A DNA stretch of 64,000 bases from Oscillospiraceae bacterium (GCA_020025515.1 JAHHRZ010000003.1:1-64000), one strand, 5' to 3'. Positions 1 through 7,247 are shown, numbered from the stretch's first letter. Translations and numbers: made by a program. Notes: generated by a model not told the origin, from the letters alone.

Positions 1-2
1 AG

Positions 3-965
3 ATTATAGAGTTCTGCAATCAGAAGTTCTATCAAAACCAGCTGGTTGTTATGACTGAGGATCATGATGAAGCAGACACTTTATCTGTCTATAGGACGGT
101 AGCAGGAAATCATCAGAGAGGTCATGTCAGTCGAAGGCAAATAGATGTTACAGTACAGGAAGTCCTTCCCAAGATGGCTGATATTCCTCCGGAAGAGATT
201 GGAATTATTGCGCCTTATCGCAATCAGGTCAATGCTGTTTCTTCATCATTACCGGATAACCGAATTGAAGTGGACACGGTCCACAAGTTCCAAGGTCGTG
301 AGAAAAATGCAATGATCCTTATGACAGTCGATGACCAGGTGACAGATTTTTCAGATGACCCATATCTTCTGAATGTGGCAGTTTCCCGTGCAAAAGATAG
401 ACTTTGCTTGGTTACCTCCGGGAATGAACAGCCGGCGGACAGCAATATTCAGGATCTGATTGCATACATTCAGTACCACAACTTTGATGTTGTAGACAGT
501 GACCTATACTCTGTATTTGATCTTTTGTATCAACAATATACACAGCAGCGTATGGAGTTTCTGAAAAAGCACAAACGTGTTTCTGCGTTTGATTCTGAAA
601 ATATCATGTATGGAAATCTTGTAGATTTGCTTCACAAACTCCCTGACTTGCCGTTAAAAATCAGTTGTCATCATCCACTGAGGCAACTGATCCGAAACTC
701 TGATTTGCAGACGGATGAAGAATTTAGATATGCATTCAATATCAATACCCATTTGGATTTCTTTATCTATAATCAGATTACTAAGCAGCCGGTACTGGCT
801 ATTGAGGTGGATGGAGCAACATTCCATCAGGAAGGCACGAGGCAGCATGAGAGAGACCTGCTGAAAAACAGCATTCTGGAGAAATACGGTATCCCTCTGC
901 TCAGGCTTCCCACCGATGGAAGCGGTGAACTAAAAAAAGTGAAAGCAGTTTTGCTTAGTAGATGA
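3..965 (+). CDS. C-terminal part of an SF1 (Upf1-like) helicase with a Vsr/DUF2726-like nuclease domain, cut by the window edge
   Basis: The frame is open from base 3, so the start lies outside the window. The first half carries C-terminal helicase motifs: IIAPYRNQV, TVHKFQGREKN (motif V-like) and LNVAVSRAKDRL (motif VI), which are typical of AAA_12 / Upf1-like SF1 helicases. The last ~90 residues contain HLDFFIYN, LAIEVDGATFH and KYGIPLLRLPT, which match the DUF2726/Vsr-like PD-(D/E)xK fold; the D and the EVDG pair would be metal ligands. Such helicase-nuclease fusions are often found in defence islands, which fits the neighbourhood. A role in attacking foreign DNA is inference. An intrinsic terminator follows 70 bp downstream. 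Confidence 0.85.
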   Translation: MIEFCNQKFYQNQLVVMTEDHDEADTLSVYRTVAGNHQRGHVSRRQIDVTVQEVLPKMADIPPEEIGIIAPYRNQVNAVSSSLPDNRIEVDTVHKFQGREKNAMILMTVDDQVTDFSDDPYLLNVAVSRAKDRLCLVTSGNEQPADSNIQDLIAYIQYHNFDVVDSDLYSVFDLLYQQYTQQRMEFLKKHKRVSAFDSENIMYGNLVDLLHKLPDLPLKISCHHPLRQLIRNSDLQTDEEFRYAFNINTHLDFFIYNQITKQPVLAIEVDGATFHQEGTRQHERDLLKNSILEKYGIPLLRLPTDGSGELKKVKAVLLSR

Positions 966-1032
966 TCGCATTCAAGAATGATTTTGTATTGTCCATGGAT
1001 TCTTGTAACAATGACTAACTAACATATGATAA

Positions 1033-1069
1033 CAGCCGGAGCTGATACAATTCAGCTCCGGCTAATCTT
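1033..1069 (+). terminator. Intrinsic terminator after the helicase-nuclease
   Basis: A 12-bp perfect stem (AGCCGGAGCTGA / TCAGCTCCGGCT) with a 7-nt loop is followed by a T-rich stretch. It lies between the plus-strand helicase and the converging minus-strand SLOG gene, so it may serve both directions. Confidence 0.8.
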
Positions 1070-1498
1070 TTATTCTGCTAGATTGATAACCCTTCTTCCT
1101 TTCCTTCTTGCCTCTTCCGCAAACCTTGCCGCCCCGCCCCAGGAGTGGGTGACATAGGTGACCACATAATCTGCATGCTGCAGCATCCAACGGTTGCGCC
1201 AGGTGATGGCGTACTTGGGGTGAATAACTTCAATTCCCTCCGGCAGCATGGTGCCGGAGTAATCTTCGCCGGGAATATTTTTCGGAGGGTAAGCCAGCAC
1301 GACAGCGTAGCGGATGTGCGGGTATTTCTTCTTCATGACAAACAGAACCCAGTGTACCAGCGCATCAAACAGGCCCTCATTTCCTACATAAAACCGGTCA
1401 ACATCGTGGTTTTGGATCAGATCCTCAATGGCCTCCTCCAGCTCTCCCTTGCAGAGGCCGATACAATCCCGGTGTCCGAAAAAGGTACAAGCAGCCAT
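1070..1498 (-). CDS. SLOG superfamily (YpsA/DUF1273-like) protein
   Basis: This 142-residue protein starts FFGHRDC, then has FYVGNEGLFDALV, YAVVLAYPP, and near the end YVVTYVTHSWGGAARFAEEARRKGRRVINL. This is the Rossmann-like pattern of the YpsA/DUF1273 branch of the SLOG superfamily: an early GHR, a GxxG-type turn and a late GGAxxxAxxAxxxGxxVI nucleotide-binding helix. SLOG domains bind nucleotide-derived ligands, and some are sensors in phage-defence systems, but single-domain proteins like this have no settled function. It is divergently transcribed from the XRE gene across a shared operator array, so it is probably repressed by that regulator. The ATG has an AGGAAGGA-type ribosome site. 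Confidence 0.8.
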   Translation of the reverse strand: MAACTFFGHRDCIGLCKGELEEAIEDLIQNHDVDRFYVGNEGLFDALVHWVLFVMKKKYPHIRYAVVLAYPPKNIPGEDYSGTMLPEGIEVIHPKYAITWRNRWMLQHADYVVTYVTHSWGGAARFAEEARRKGRRVINLAE

Positions 1499-1514
1499 AT
1501 TCCTTCCTCCTAAT

Positions 1515-1612
1515 TTACGATATATCGTAAGTATAGCATAATTCTTCGAAAATTACGATATATCCCACACGATATGTCACAGATTTGGTTAAACTTAAAT
1601 CACGATATATCG
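1515..1612. promoter_or_regulatory. Array of four ACGATATATCG-type operators between divergent genes
   Basis: A perfect 16-bp palindrome, TTACGATATATCGTAA, lies at 1515-1530. Related sites follow at 1553-1564 (TTACGATATATC), 1568-1578 (CACGATATGTC) and 1601-1612 (CACGATATATCG). They fill the interval between the SLOG gene (minus) and the XRE gene (plus). A further half-site, AACGATATAAT, lies at the end of the XRE gene, over the -10 of the next cassette. The natural reading is that the XRE protein binds them and represses both directions and itself. The binding is inferred; the repeats are directly visible. Confidence 0.75.
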
Positions 1613-1628
1613 CAGGGAGGAATGCGAA

Positions 1629-1871
1629 GTGAATACCAAAGAAGCCGTTGCAAAACGCATTCTGGAACTGTGTGAGCAGCGCCACATGGCAGTCAATGCC
1701 CTGGGCACCGTTTCCGGCGTTTCACCGTCTACCATTTACAGTATGCTGAACGAAAAAAGCCAGAATCCCGGTGTAGTTTCCATCAAGAAGCTGTGCGACG
1801 GGCTGGACATTTCCATTCGGGAGTTTTTTGACAGTGATCTCTTCGACGGACTTGAACAGGAAATCAAATAA
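1629..1871 (+). CDS. XRE-family (Cro/CI-type) transcriptional regulator
   Basis: An 80-residue protein made of a single helix-turn-helix domain: AVNALGTVSGVSPSTIYSMLNEKSQNPGVVSIKKLCDGLDISIREFF. It starts at GTG 1629, which is preceded at the right distance by GGGAGGAATG. The operator array lies directly upstream, so it is probably autoregulated and the repressor of the divergent SLOG gene. Its 3' end contains the promoter of the thioredoxin-GNAT cassette. Confidence 0.85.
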   Translation: MNTKEAVAKRILELCEQRHMAVNALGTVSGVSPSTIYSMLNEKSQNPGVVSIKKLCDGLDISIREFFDSDLFDGLEQEIK

Positions 1872-1880
1872 CGATATAAT
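1852..1880 (+). promoter_or_regulatory. Promoter inside the XRE 3' end, overlapping an operator half-site
   Basis: TTGAAC, a 17-bp spacer, then TATAAT. The -10 is embedded in AACGATATAAT, which resembles a half of the operators upstream. The decayed second copy of this locus (near 43.87 kb) keeps the same layout, TTGCAC-17-TATAAT. Predicted transcription would start inside the first arm of the following terminator hairpin, so the hairpin should stop read-through from xre but not transcripts begun here. Confidence 0.55.
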
Positions 1881-1882
1881 TA

Positions 1883-1917
1883 GATGCAAACACAGACCCG
1901 TGTTTGCATCTTTTTTT
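1883..1917 (+). terminator. Intrinsic terminator after the XRE gene
   Basis: An 11-bp stem (GATGCAAACAC / GTGTTTGCATC), a 6-nt loop and a run of eight Ts. An almost identical hairpin recurs at about 43900-43930 in the duplicated locus. Confidence 0.85.
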
Positions 1918-1930
1918 ATGAGGAAATCCT

Positions 1931-2254
1931 ATGGAAATTTTAAGCAGTCAGGAAGCATTACAGGCAGCCATTCGGCAGAATCAGATCTTGATTTTGCAGT
2001 TTGGTTCCGAGCGCTGCGCTCCCTGCAAGGCCCTTCAAAACAGAATCAAGACGTGGAATCAGGAGCATCCCTCTGTCTGCCATGTCTATGTGACTGCCGA
2101 CGAACTGCCGGAGCTTTGCGCCCAGATGGGCGTGTTTACGGTCCCCGCTATCTTCGTGTATGTGGATGGGAAACTGACGATTCAGCAGAGCGGTTATTTC
2201 AGCCTCAATCAAATGCTGGACCAGATTGAGAAATACGAACAGCTGCTTGGTTAA
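1931..2254 (+). CDS. Thioredoxin-like protein with a CAPC active site
   Basis: A 107-residue single-domain thioredoxin fold with ILILQFGSERCAPCKALQ (residues ~19-36) and VFTVPAIFVYVDG carrying the cis-proline. The active site is CAPC without the usual preceding Trp (RCAPC instead of WCGPC), which should change its redox potential. No signal peptide, so cytoplasmic. It is probably co-transcribed with the GNAT gene 18 bp downstream. A decayed copy of the same gene pair lies at 43868-44187. Cellular partner unknown. Confidence 0.85.
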   Translation: MEILSSQEALQAAIRQNQILILQFGSERCAPCKALQNRIKTWNQEHPSVCHVYVTADELPELCAQMGVFTVPAIFVYVDGKLTIQQSGYFSLNQMLDQIEKYEQLLG

Positions 2255-2272
2255 TTTAGATCACCAAGGAAC

Positions 2273-2749
2273 ATGAAGATTTTATATACACCTCTCACCA
2301 TGGAGGACAGCGAAGAATTTTATCGTCTTGCAGGAGATGAACGGGTAGCCGCAACCATGCGGTTCGACTGCCCGCACACCCGGGAGGAGAGCGACCGGAT
2401 TTTAGCCGATTATCTTTCCGAAGGGAACCGCACCTTTGCCCTTCGCTTTCAGCCGGAGGAGATGCTTTTTGGCGTTTTCGCATTCAAGAGCGTAGCCGGA
2501 TCGGATACCGCAGATCTTTCTCAGATGCTGGTTCCTGAACAGTGGGGCCATGGTTTGGGCAATCAGATTATCAGCGATATGGTGGCACTGGCCCGGAAGG
2601 AAAAATGGTACAAAGCTTTGGGTGCCTATATTCTGGAAAGCAATACCGCATCCCGCCGGATGGTGGAAAGAAGCGGTTTTCAGGAGAAGGAGCGCCGACG
2701 TTACCCCAGTATGACAGAAGATCTGGTGATTTATCAGCTGGAGATCTGA
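2273..2749 (+). CDS. GNAT-family N-acetyltransferase
   Basis: A 158-residue protein with the RimJ/RimL-like GNAT pattern: LTMEDSEEFYRL at the N-terminus, the acetyl-CoA loop QWGHGLGNQII (residues ~90-100, Q/RxxGxG/A type), then YILESNTASRRMVERSGF, the usual beta5-alpha4 acceptor-side motif. Substrate cannot be read from sequence; the closest analogues acetylate protein N-termini or small amines. The final ~20 residues are still recognisable in the relic at 44.1 kb. Confidence 0.85.
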   Translation: MKILYTPLTMEDSEEFYRLAGDERVAATMRFDCPHTREESDRILADYLSEGNRTFALRFQPEEMLFGVFAFKSVAGSDTADLSQMLVPEQWGHGLGNQIISDMVALARKEKWYKALGAYILESNTASRRMVERSGFQEKERRRYPSMTEDLVIYQLEI

Positions 2750-2770
2750 GCAGGAAGGAGCATCAATCAG

Positions 2771-2878
2771 ATGGACGTGAATCTGGAAAGAAACAGAGCT
2801 TATTATGCGCAGCTTTCTACCCCGACACAGGCATTTCAGAGCCGCATTTCGTACTGGAGCTTGCCCCGATTACGCTGA
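2771..2878 (+). pseudogene. Short 35-codon ORF, probably the 5' remnant of a longer gene
   Basis: It begins with an ATG behind a GGAAGGAGC ribosome site and encodes MDVNLERNRAYYAQLS, then drifts into unrelated sequence and stops. The start resembles the N-terminus of small conserved clostridial proteins that continue with a Cys-rich segment, but that part is missing here. I read it as a truncated gene; it could equally be a translated leader of the membrane-protein gene that follows. Confidence 0.35.
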
Positions 2879-2932
2879 GGGCAAATTTCTGATCATCCGG
2901 GAATACCGGACACACGGTAAGGAGGATATGGT

Positions 2933-3661
2933 ATGCAGGATATGGAACAGGAAAACGACAAAGTCAGCATCCGAAAAGCAAAATGGAAGCTTTGCCTTGG
3001 TGTCCTTCTGGCCTTGCTGGGCTTTGCGGTACTATTGGCAGGCGCACTGCTGGATGTGCAGAGTACATGGGGGAGTATGGGGCTGCTCGCAGGTTTCTTT
3101 GCCTGCGATATTGCCGGACTGATCCTGATCATCAAGGCATCGCCCGGACTGGCACTTTCGGACATTAACAGAATTGATCAAAAATACGGCGAATGTGAAC
3201 TGACGCAGCTGCACGGCATGAAGAAATATGAAGCAGAGCAAACACTTCGTTCTCACAAATTCAAATATGATGACAGCGGTTATTACCGGAGAAAAAAGTT
3301 CTCGTTTTTGAAGGACTCCGTATCTTACTATGTGAAAATGTTGGATAGCTCCAACATGGAAAAAACCATTCGCAACGAGTGCAATTATTTGGATAAACAG
3401 TTTCAAAACGGAAAGAGTACTTGTCTGATTTTGATGATTTACAGCAATGAACCGATGGATAAGAACTCTCAACTACTGCGGAATGCCGGAATGATTCAAA
3501 TTGCAGACAACATGGTGCTGGATATGTACTCGTCAAAGACGATGGTTGTGGTTGGGGTAGATCCTGTGACCGGCATCGGACAATATCTGGACATGGGCAA
3601 GGGACACAATCTTTATCTGTACAAATACGGCTGTAAAATGCTGAAAAAGCTGTTCGGCTGA
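2933..3661 (+). CDS. Membrane-anchored protein of unknown function
   Basis: A 242-residue protein. Residues ~18-43 (LCLGVLLALLGFAVLLAGAL) and ~48-70 (GLLAGFFACDIAGLILII) are two hydrophobic segments. The remaining ~170 residues are soluble and lack a motif I know. The start at 2933 follows AAGGAGGATATG. It sits between the GNAT gene and the GGADGPTA protein in the same direction with small gaps, so it is probably part of the cassette. No family recognised. Confidence 0.75.
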   Translation: MQDMEQENDKVSIRKAKWKLCLGVLLALLGFAVLLAGALLDVQSTWGSMGLLAGFFACDIAGLILIIKASPGLALSDINRIDQKYGECELTQLHGMKKYEAEQTLRSHKFKYDDSGYYRRKKFSFLKDSVSYYVKMLDSSNMEKTIRNECNYLDKQFQNGKSTCLILMIYSNEPMDKNSQLLRNAGMIQIADNMVLDMYSSKTMVVVGVDPVTGIGQYLDMGKGHNLYLYKYGCKMLKKLFG

Positions 3662-3683
3662 GTCTTAGAAAGCTGGGATTCCA

Positions 3684-5174
3684 ATGGGAAAATATTACAA
3701 CAAGTTTTTAGGAAAACAGATCGATCTGGCTCCTTTGGGCATCGAACGCCGGGAGGACAACTGCCCCTATTTCTGCACCCCGAAAGGCGCATCTATTATC
3801 GGCTGGGCCGGTGTGGACGGCATCCACTACTGCTTCATCCGAGGCTTTGGGGAAATGGTGTTTGCCGTCAGACCCATGGAAATTGCCCCCAATTATGTGC
3901 GGCCTATTTCCGGCAGCTTTGAGGACTTTCTGCGGCTGCTGCTTGCCTGCAGGGATGCAAATATCCTGGAACAGGCGTGGCAGTGGTCAGAAAAGGACTT
4001 CTATCAGGCGCTGGAAGGCAGTGTGTCCGATCAATCTGTTTTTGAGGCACTGGATCAGATTCAGAACTCTATGAAGCTGACGCCCATGGAGGAGCCCTGG
4101 GCGTATCTCCACCAGCTGCAGGAAAGCTTTGATTACAGCAAGATCAAGTACACGGAGGATTTTTACGACCCTGAGCTGAATGAAAATGCGCCTCAGGAAG
4201 AATGGGCGGTCTATTATGACGGCACCATTTACGGCCATTCCGGTCGGGACAAGGCCGGTACCGAAATCCCGGTCAAAAAAGAATTTCAGTATGCAGGCAG
4301 AACCTTTCTGGTACCTGCGGTGTATTCCTGTGCCAAGGGAATGGTGGTGGACTTCTGCATGCGGGTGGAGCTGGAGAAGTTTCAGCGTTACTGGGCCAAG
4401 TGGGGAGACCGATACGAGGATGATCTGAACCGAAGAGAACGAAACCTCAGCTATCTGGAAAACCCGCTGTATTTTGAGCTTGAACCGGAGGTAACCGTCA
4501 ACGGCAAAGTGCTCAAGCGGCGCAGCGGCAGCGGCATCTGCTACATTCCCGGCGACCCCAGTGAGCCGGAGACCCGGTTCCTTGCAGAGCATTACCATCT
4601 GTCTGAGGAGTACGCCTGGTCTGTTTCCCGTGCCTGCTTCCCCTGGAAAAGCGCACGGCGTCCGGCAATCAAATCTCTGATGCTCACCATGGTCCAGGAG
4701 CCTGTGAAGGTCCCCGGAGCGGTATTTGAAGTTTCCGGTCCGGGAGAGCAGATTGACCTGAAAATCCCCGGAAATCCCTTTACGCTGACCGTGAAGGGCT
4801 ATGAGCCCCAGACGCTGGATGCTTCCATGATTTCTCCGGGTGAAATGGAATATCCAACCTGTTATACGATGATGACCTATACGCTTTCACCCAAGCCGGA
4901 GGAAGGAACGCTCAGCATTCAGGATCTTGCCGAATGTGACCAGCCCAAGCCGAAGCAAGCAGAGCACATAACAGAGTATGGCAGCTGTGAAGCCGCAGCC
5001 ATCGGCATCATCGGCGGTGCCGACGGCCCCACAGCAATGATTGTGGGTGCTCCCCAAACAGAACAAGAATTTGCTGCCTGCTCGGCCCCGCATTTTGAAC
5101 CGGCACAGAGAATCCAGTGGTATCCGGTCCTGCGGGTAACCGAGTATGAGCCTGCTACAATTACTCTGATATAA
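3684..5174 (+). CDS. Large uncharacterised protein with a C-terminal IIGGADGPTA motif (copy 1)
   Basis: A 496-residue, apparently soluble protein that starts MGKYYNKFLGKQIDLAPLGI. It has a close paralogue at 44794-46281 with long identical stretches (for example NKFLGK, LAPLGIER, GWAGVDGIHYC). Notable segments are WAVYYDGTIYGHSGRDKAG, CYIPGDPSEPE and a C-terminal GIIGGADGPTAMIVGAP (residues ~436-452). The GGADGPTA string is the signature of the beta subunit of Na+-pumping decarboxylases (OadB/GcdB), but nothing else here resembles that membrane protein, so automatic annotation as a decarboxylase would be wrong. Function unknown. A terminator follows 3 bp after the stop. Confidence 0.8.
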   Translation: MGKYYNKFLGKQIDLAPLGIERREDNCPYFCTPKGASIIGWAGVDGIHYCFIRGFGEMVFAVRPMEIAPNYVRPISGSFEDFLRLLLACRDANILEQAWQWSEKDFYQALEGSVSDQSVFEALDQIQNSMKLTPMEEPWAYLHQLQESFDYSKIKYTEDFYDPELNENAPQEEWAVYYDGTIYGHSGRDKAGTEIPVKKEFQYAGRTFLVPAVYSCAKGMVVDFCMRVELEKFQRYWAKWGDRYEDDLNRRERNLSYLENPLYFELEPEVTVNGKVLKRRSGSGICYIPGDPSEPETRFLAEHYHLSEEYAWSVSRACFPWKSARRPAIKSLMLTMVQEPVKVPGAVFEVSGPGEQIDLKIPGNPFTLTVKGYEPQTLDASMISPGEMEYPTCYTMMTYTLSPKPEEGTLSIQDLAECDQPKPKQAEHITEYGSCEAAAIGIIGGADGPTAMIVGAPQTEQEFAACSAPHFEPAQRIQWYPVLRVTEYEPATITLI

Positions 5175-5177
5175 ATT

Positions 5178-5215
5178 AAGCTGCACCAGTCTCCATACTG
5201 GTGCAGCTTTCGTTT
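5178..5215 (+). terminator. Intrinsic terminator after the GGADGPTA protein gene
   Basis: A 13-bp perfect stem (AAGCTGCACCAGT / ACTGGTGCAGCTT), a 6-nt loop and a T-rich tail (TTTCGTTTT). Confidence 0.85.
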
Positions 5216-5291
5216 TAGATAAATGTAAATGGATTGCAATGCCCAGCCAATCATGGTAAGCTAAATGCAGATCATATCTGGGGGTGAGTTT

Positions 5292-6068
5292 ATGGAACCG
5301 TCAAAAGAACTGGCGTATCGGCAGCTTATAGAAGATGTTAAGAAAAGCTATCCCATTTACGAAAAAACTCAAAATCATTCCACAAAACAGCTCTACTGGT
5401 GTGACTACTGCGAAGAAATCAACCTCTGGACTTATTGGCAAGGCCGAGGAAATTTGAATGCAGATATTATGCTCGTTGGGCAGGACTGGGGCAATCCGTG
5501 GGATCCATCCATGGAGGGGTTTTGGAAAAAGCTGGAACTTGCCGGGAAGAAACCAATCCGTGGATATATGGAGAATAACGACAGTCCAACGGATAATAAC
5601 CTTGTGAAATTATTTAAGGAACTTCATTACGACATTACAAAACCGTGTCAAGAGTTGTTCTTTACCAATTTTGTGCTGGGGTATCGAAATAACAAAATTA
5701 GTGGAAATTTTCAAAGGAAATGGGCTGAAAAAGACAGCCAATATTTTAATCGTCTTGTGGATATTATCGAGCCGAATGTGATATTGTGTTTGGGAAAGTC
5801 CACTTTTGAAGCGGTCATCAAAGCATATCATGTAACCCCCAGGCCTAAAATCAGAGGCTATAATACATTTATCCAAAGTAATGATAATCCTCAGAAAATC
5901 GTTTTAGAAAATGGACAAAACGTTCATGTGTTTGCACTTGCCCATTGCGGTGCGATTGGAACAATGAATCGGAACAGAGGAAACCACCCAAAAGATAAAC
6001 TTTTTCTGCAAAAAGAAGACTGGAGAAGAATAAAGCCGTATCTTTCTCCTCAGGAGGAGACTATATGA
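5292..6068 (+). CDS. Uracil-DNA glycosylase superfamily protein
   Basis: I use the ATG at 5292, which follows GGGGGTGAG; 258 residues. YWCDYC (residues ~35-40) suggests a metal or Fe-S site. IMLVGQDWGNPWD (residues ~59-71) fits the first UDG-superfamily motif (GxDxG-type), PNVILCLGKSTFEAVI the central strand, and FALAHCGAIGTMNRNRG the late H[PCS]-type motif. The family removes damaged bases from DNA or, in some defence contexts, modified phage bases; which applies here cannot be read. The stop overlaps the start of the GIY-YIG-like gene, so the two are translationally coupled. Confidence 0.7.
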   Translation: MEPSKELAYRQLIEDVKKSYPIYEKTQNHSTKQLYWCDYCEEINLWTYWQGRGNLNADIMLVGQDWGNPWDPSMEGFWKKLELAGKKPIRGYMENNDSPTDNNLVKLFKELHYDITKPCQELFFTNFVLGYRNNKISGNFQRKWAEKDSQYFNRLVDIIEPNVILCLGKSTFEAVIKAYHVTPRPKIRGYNTFIQSNDNPQKIVLENGQNVHVFALAHCGAIGTMNRNRGNHPKDKLFLQKEDWRRIKPYLSPQEETI

Positions 6069-6511
6069 TGCAGGATAAATGCTACACGCTGAAAGAACTT
6101 TATGAATCGGATTGTAAGGAAGTTCCAAAGGATAATGGAATCTATCGGGTATTGGTACCGGATGGTATGAAGATCGTTTTCCGTTCAATTGCAATCAATG
6201 TCCATGCACCATTGTATCCTGCTGAAGTATTGCAGGAAAAGTTTTCTAAATGCAAGAGTAAAACTGTACTTTACATCGGAAAAGCCAGTGGAAGGAAAGG
6301 CCTCCGGCAGCGGCTGAAGCAATACATGAAGTACGGCTGGAATGAAGCGGTTAACCACAAAGGAGGGCGGGCAATCTGGCAGATCGAAGGAGCAGATCAG
6401 CTGCTTCTTCAATTTGAATGCTGTGAGGATGCAGACGAAGTGGAACACAGGCTTCTCCGGGAGTATCAACAGGAAAATGGCAGTTATCCTCTGGCAAACT
6501 GGCGGGGATAG
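6065..6511 (+). CDS. GIY-YIG-like endonuclease domain protein
   Basis: A 148-residue protein. DNGIYRVLVP (residues ~23-32) gives the GIY element, and VLYIGKASGRKGLRQRLKQY (residues ~74-93) gives YIG followed by the Arg-rich helix. EVEHRLLREYQQENGSYPLANWRG at the end supplies the conserved Glu and the Asn-containing tail. This is the full small GIY-YIG layout, a metal-dependent nuclease fold. The ATG at 6065 overlaps the upstream UDG-like stop by 4 bp. Base excision followed by strand cleavage is a reasonable inference for the pair. A terminator follows directly. Confidence 0.75.
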   Translation: MMQDKCYTLKELYESDCKEVPKDNGIYRVLVPDGMKIVFRSIAINVHAPLYPAEVLQEKFSKCKSKTVLYIGKASGRKGLRQRLKQYMKYGWNEAVNHKGGRAIWQIEGADQLLLQFECCEDADEVEHRLLREYQQENGSYPLANWRG

Positions 6512-6556
6512 GAAAAGCCTTCTTTGCATGTTTTTCTTGCAAAGAAGGCTTTTTTA
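6512..6556 (+). terminator. Intrinsic terminator after the UDG/GIY-YIG pair
   Basis: The stem AAAAGCCTTCTTTGCA / TGCAAAGAAGGCTTTT (one position offset) with a T-rich loop and a T6 tail. Confidence 0.85.
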
Positions 6557-6597
6557 TATGGGCACTAATAGTGCGGGGGTGGTCTGAAATTCAAATA

Positions 6598-6819
6598 TCA
6601 CCAATCATCATCGTCATCGTTTCCCCAGGAATACCGTTTCTCTTCCTCCTCACGCTGACGCTCTTCTTCCTCTTCCCGGCGGCGCTCCTCTTCTTCTGCC
6701 TCTCGCCGGTACTCGCTGTCATCCCAGTTATACACATATTCTCCCCGGTCAATACTGTAGCCGTTTTTGTCGATCCACTCGTAATCTCCGGTGTCGTAAT
6801 TCAAACAATACTTAGGCAT
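6598..6819 (-). CDS. Small, extremely acidic Asp/Glu-rich protein
   Basis: A 73-residue protein starting MPKYCLNYDTGDYEWIDKNG, followed by a Glu/Arg-rich helix (residues ~40-62, repeats of EEEERRREEEEERQREEEEK type) and the tail SWGNDDDDDW. A strong GGAGGATAAATC site precedes the ATG at 6819. The middle is probably a single charged helix. Function unknown. Strong negative charge is a trait shared with DNA-mimic proteins, but that is only a suggestion; low-complexity acidic proteins are common. Confidence 0.7.
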   Translation of the reverse strand: MPKYCLNYDTGDYEWIDKNGYSIDRGEYVYNWDDSEYRREAEEEERRREEEEERQREEEEKRYSWGNDDDDDW

Positions 6820-7165
6820 GATTTATCCTCCTTATTTAAGCACTGACAGCAGCATTCCGTATGCTGCTGATTTTTTGCTTCTTTTTGGGAAAAAGCAAAT
6901 CATTCAACAAATCCATTGACACGGAAGCATTGTTATTAAAGTCAAATTCTTATAACTAAGATCTAAAAAGCCATGTTTCTGCCATCAAAACAATTCAAAA
7001 ATAATTTGAGCAACATTTTCTTTAGTAACAATATGTATGGGCCTTTCCAAGTTATAAAATAATTCAGCTCATATTTGCACCATATTGATGACATTGTAGT
7101 ATTTGAATAAACAAAAATCGATATTTGAGTGGTAGCATAGAAGATATAAACTGCAACGGAGTATT
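6820..7165. other. AT-rich intergenic stretch without a supportable gene
   Basis: About 350 bp between the acidic-protein gene and the end of the TIR operon. A GCAGCATTCCGTATGCTGC hairpin lies near 6847-6866. No convincing coding frame or further repeat is visible. Confidence 0.5.
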
Positions 7166-7225
7166 CTACATTGACAAGATATCCCGAATATCGTGGTCAT
7201 AAATATGTTTGGTGACACCCGCCAT
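7166..7225 (-). CDS. Possible 19-residue peptide behind a strong ribosome site
   Basis: Downstream of the TIR operon, AATGGAGGTGACTAC precedes an ATG encoding MAGVTKHIYDHDIRDILSM. The Shine-Dalgarno match is excellent, yet the ORF is tiny. It may be the start of a truncated gene or a real micropeptide; I recognise no family. Confidence 0.3.
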   Translation of the reverse strand: MAGVTKHIYDHDIRDILSM

Positions 7226-7247
7226 GTAGTCACCTCCATTGTTTTAT

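Noticed and set aside
3987..4598. 203-codon minus-strand frame opposite the GGADGPTA gene
   Set aside because: It lies wholly inside the clearly coding plus-strand gene, whose paralogue shares the plus-strand reading; no ribosome site.
3684..5174. Na+-translocating decarboxylase beta subunit
   Set aside because: Only the GGADGPTA string matches; no membrane helices and the wrong length.
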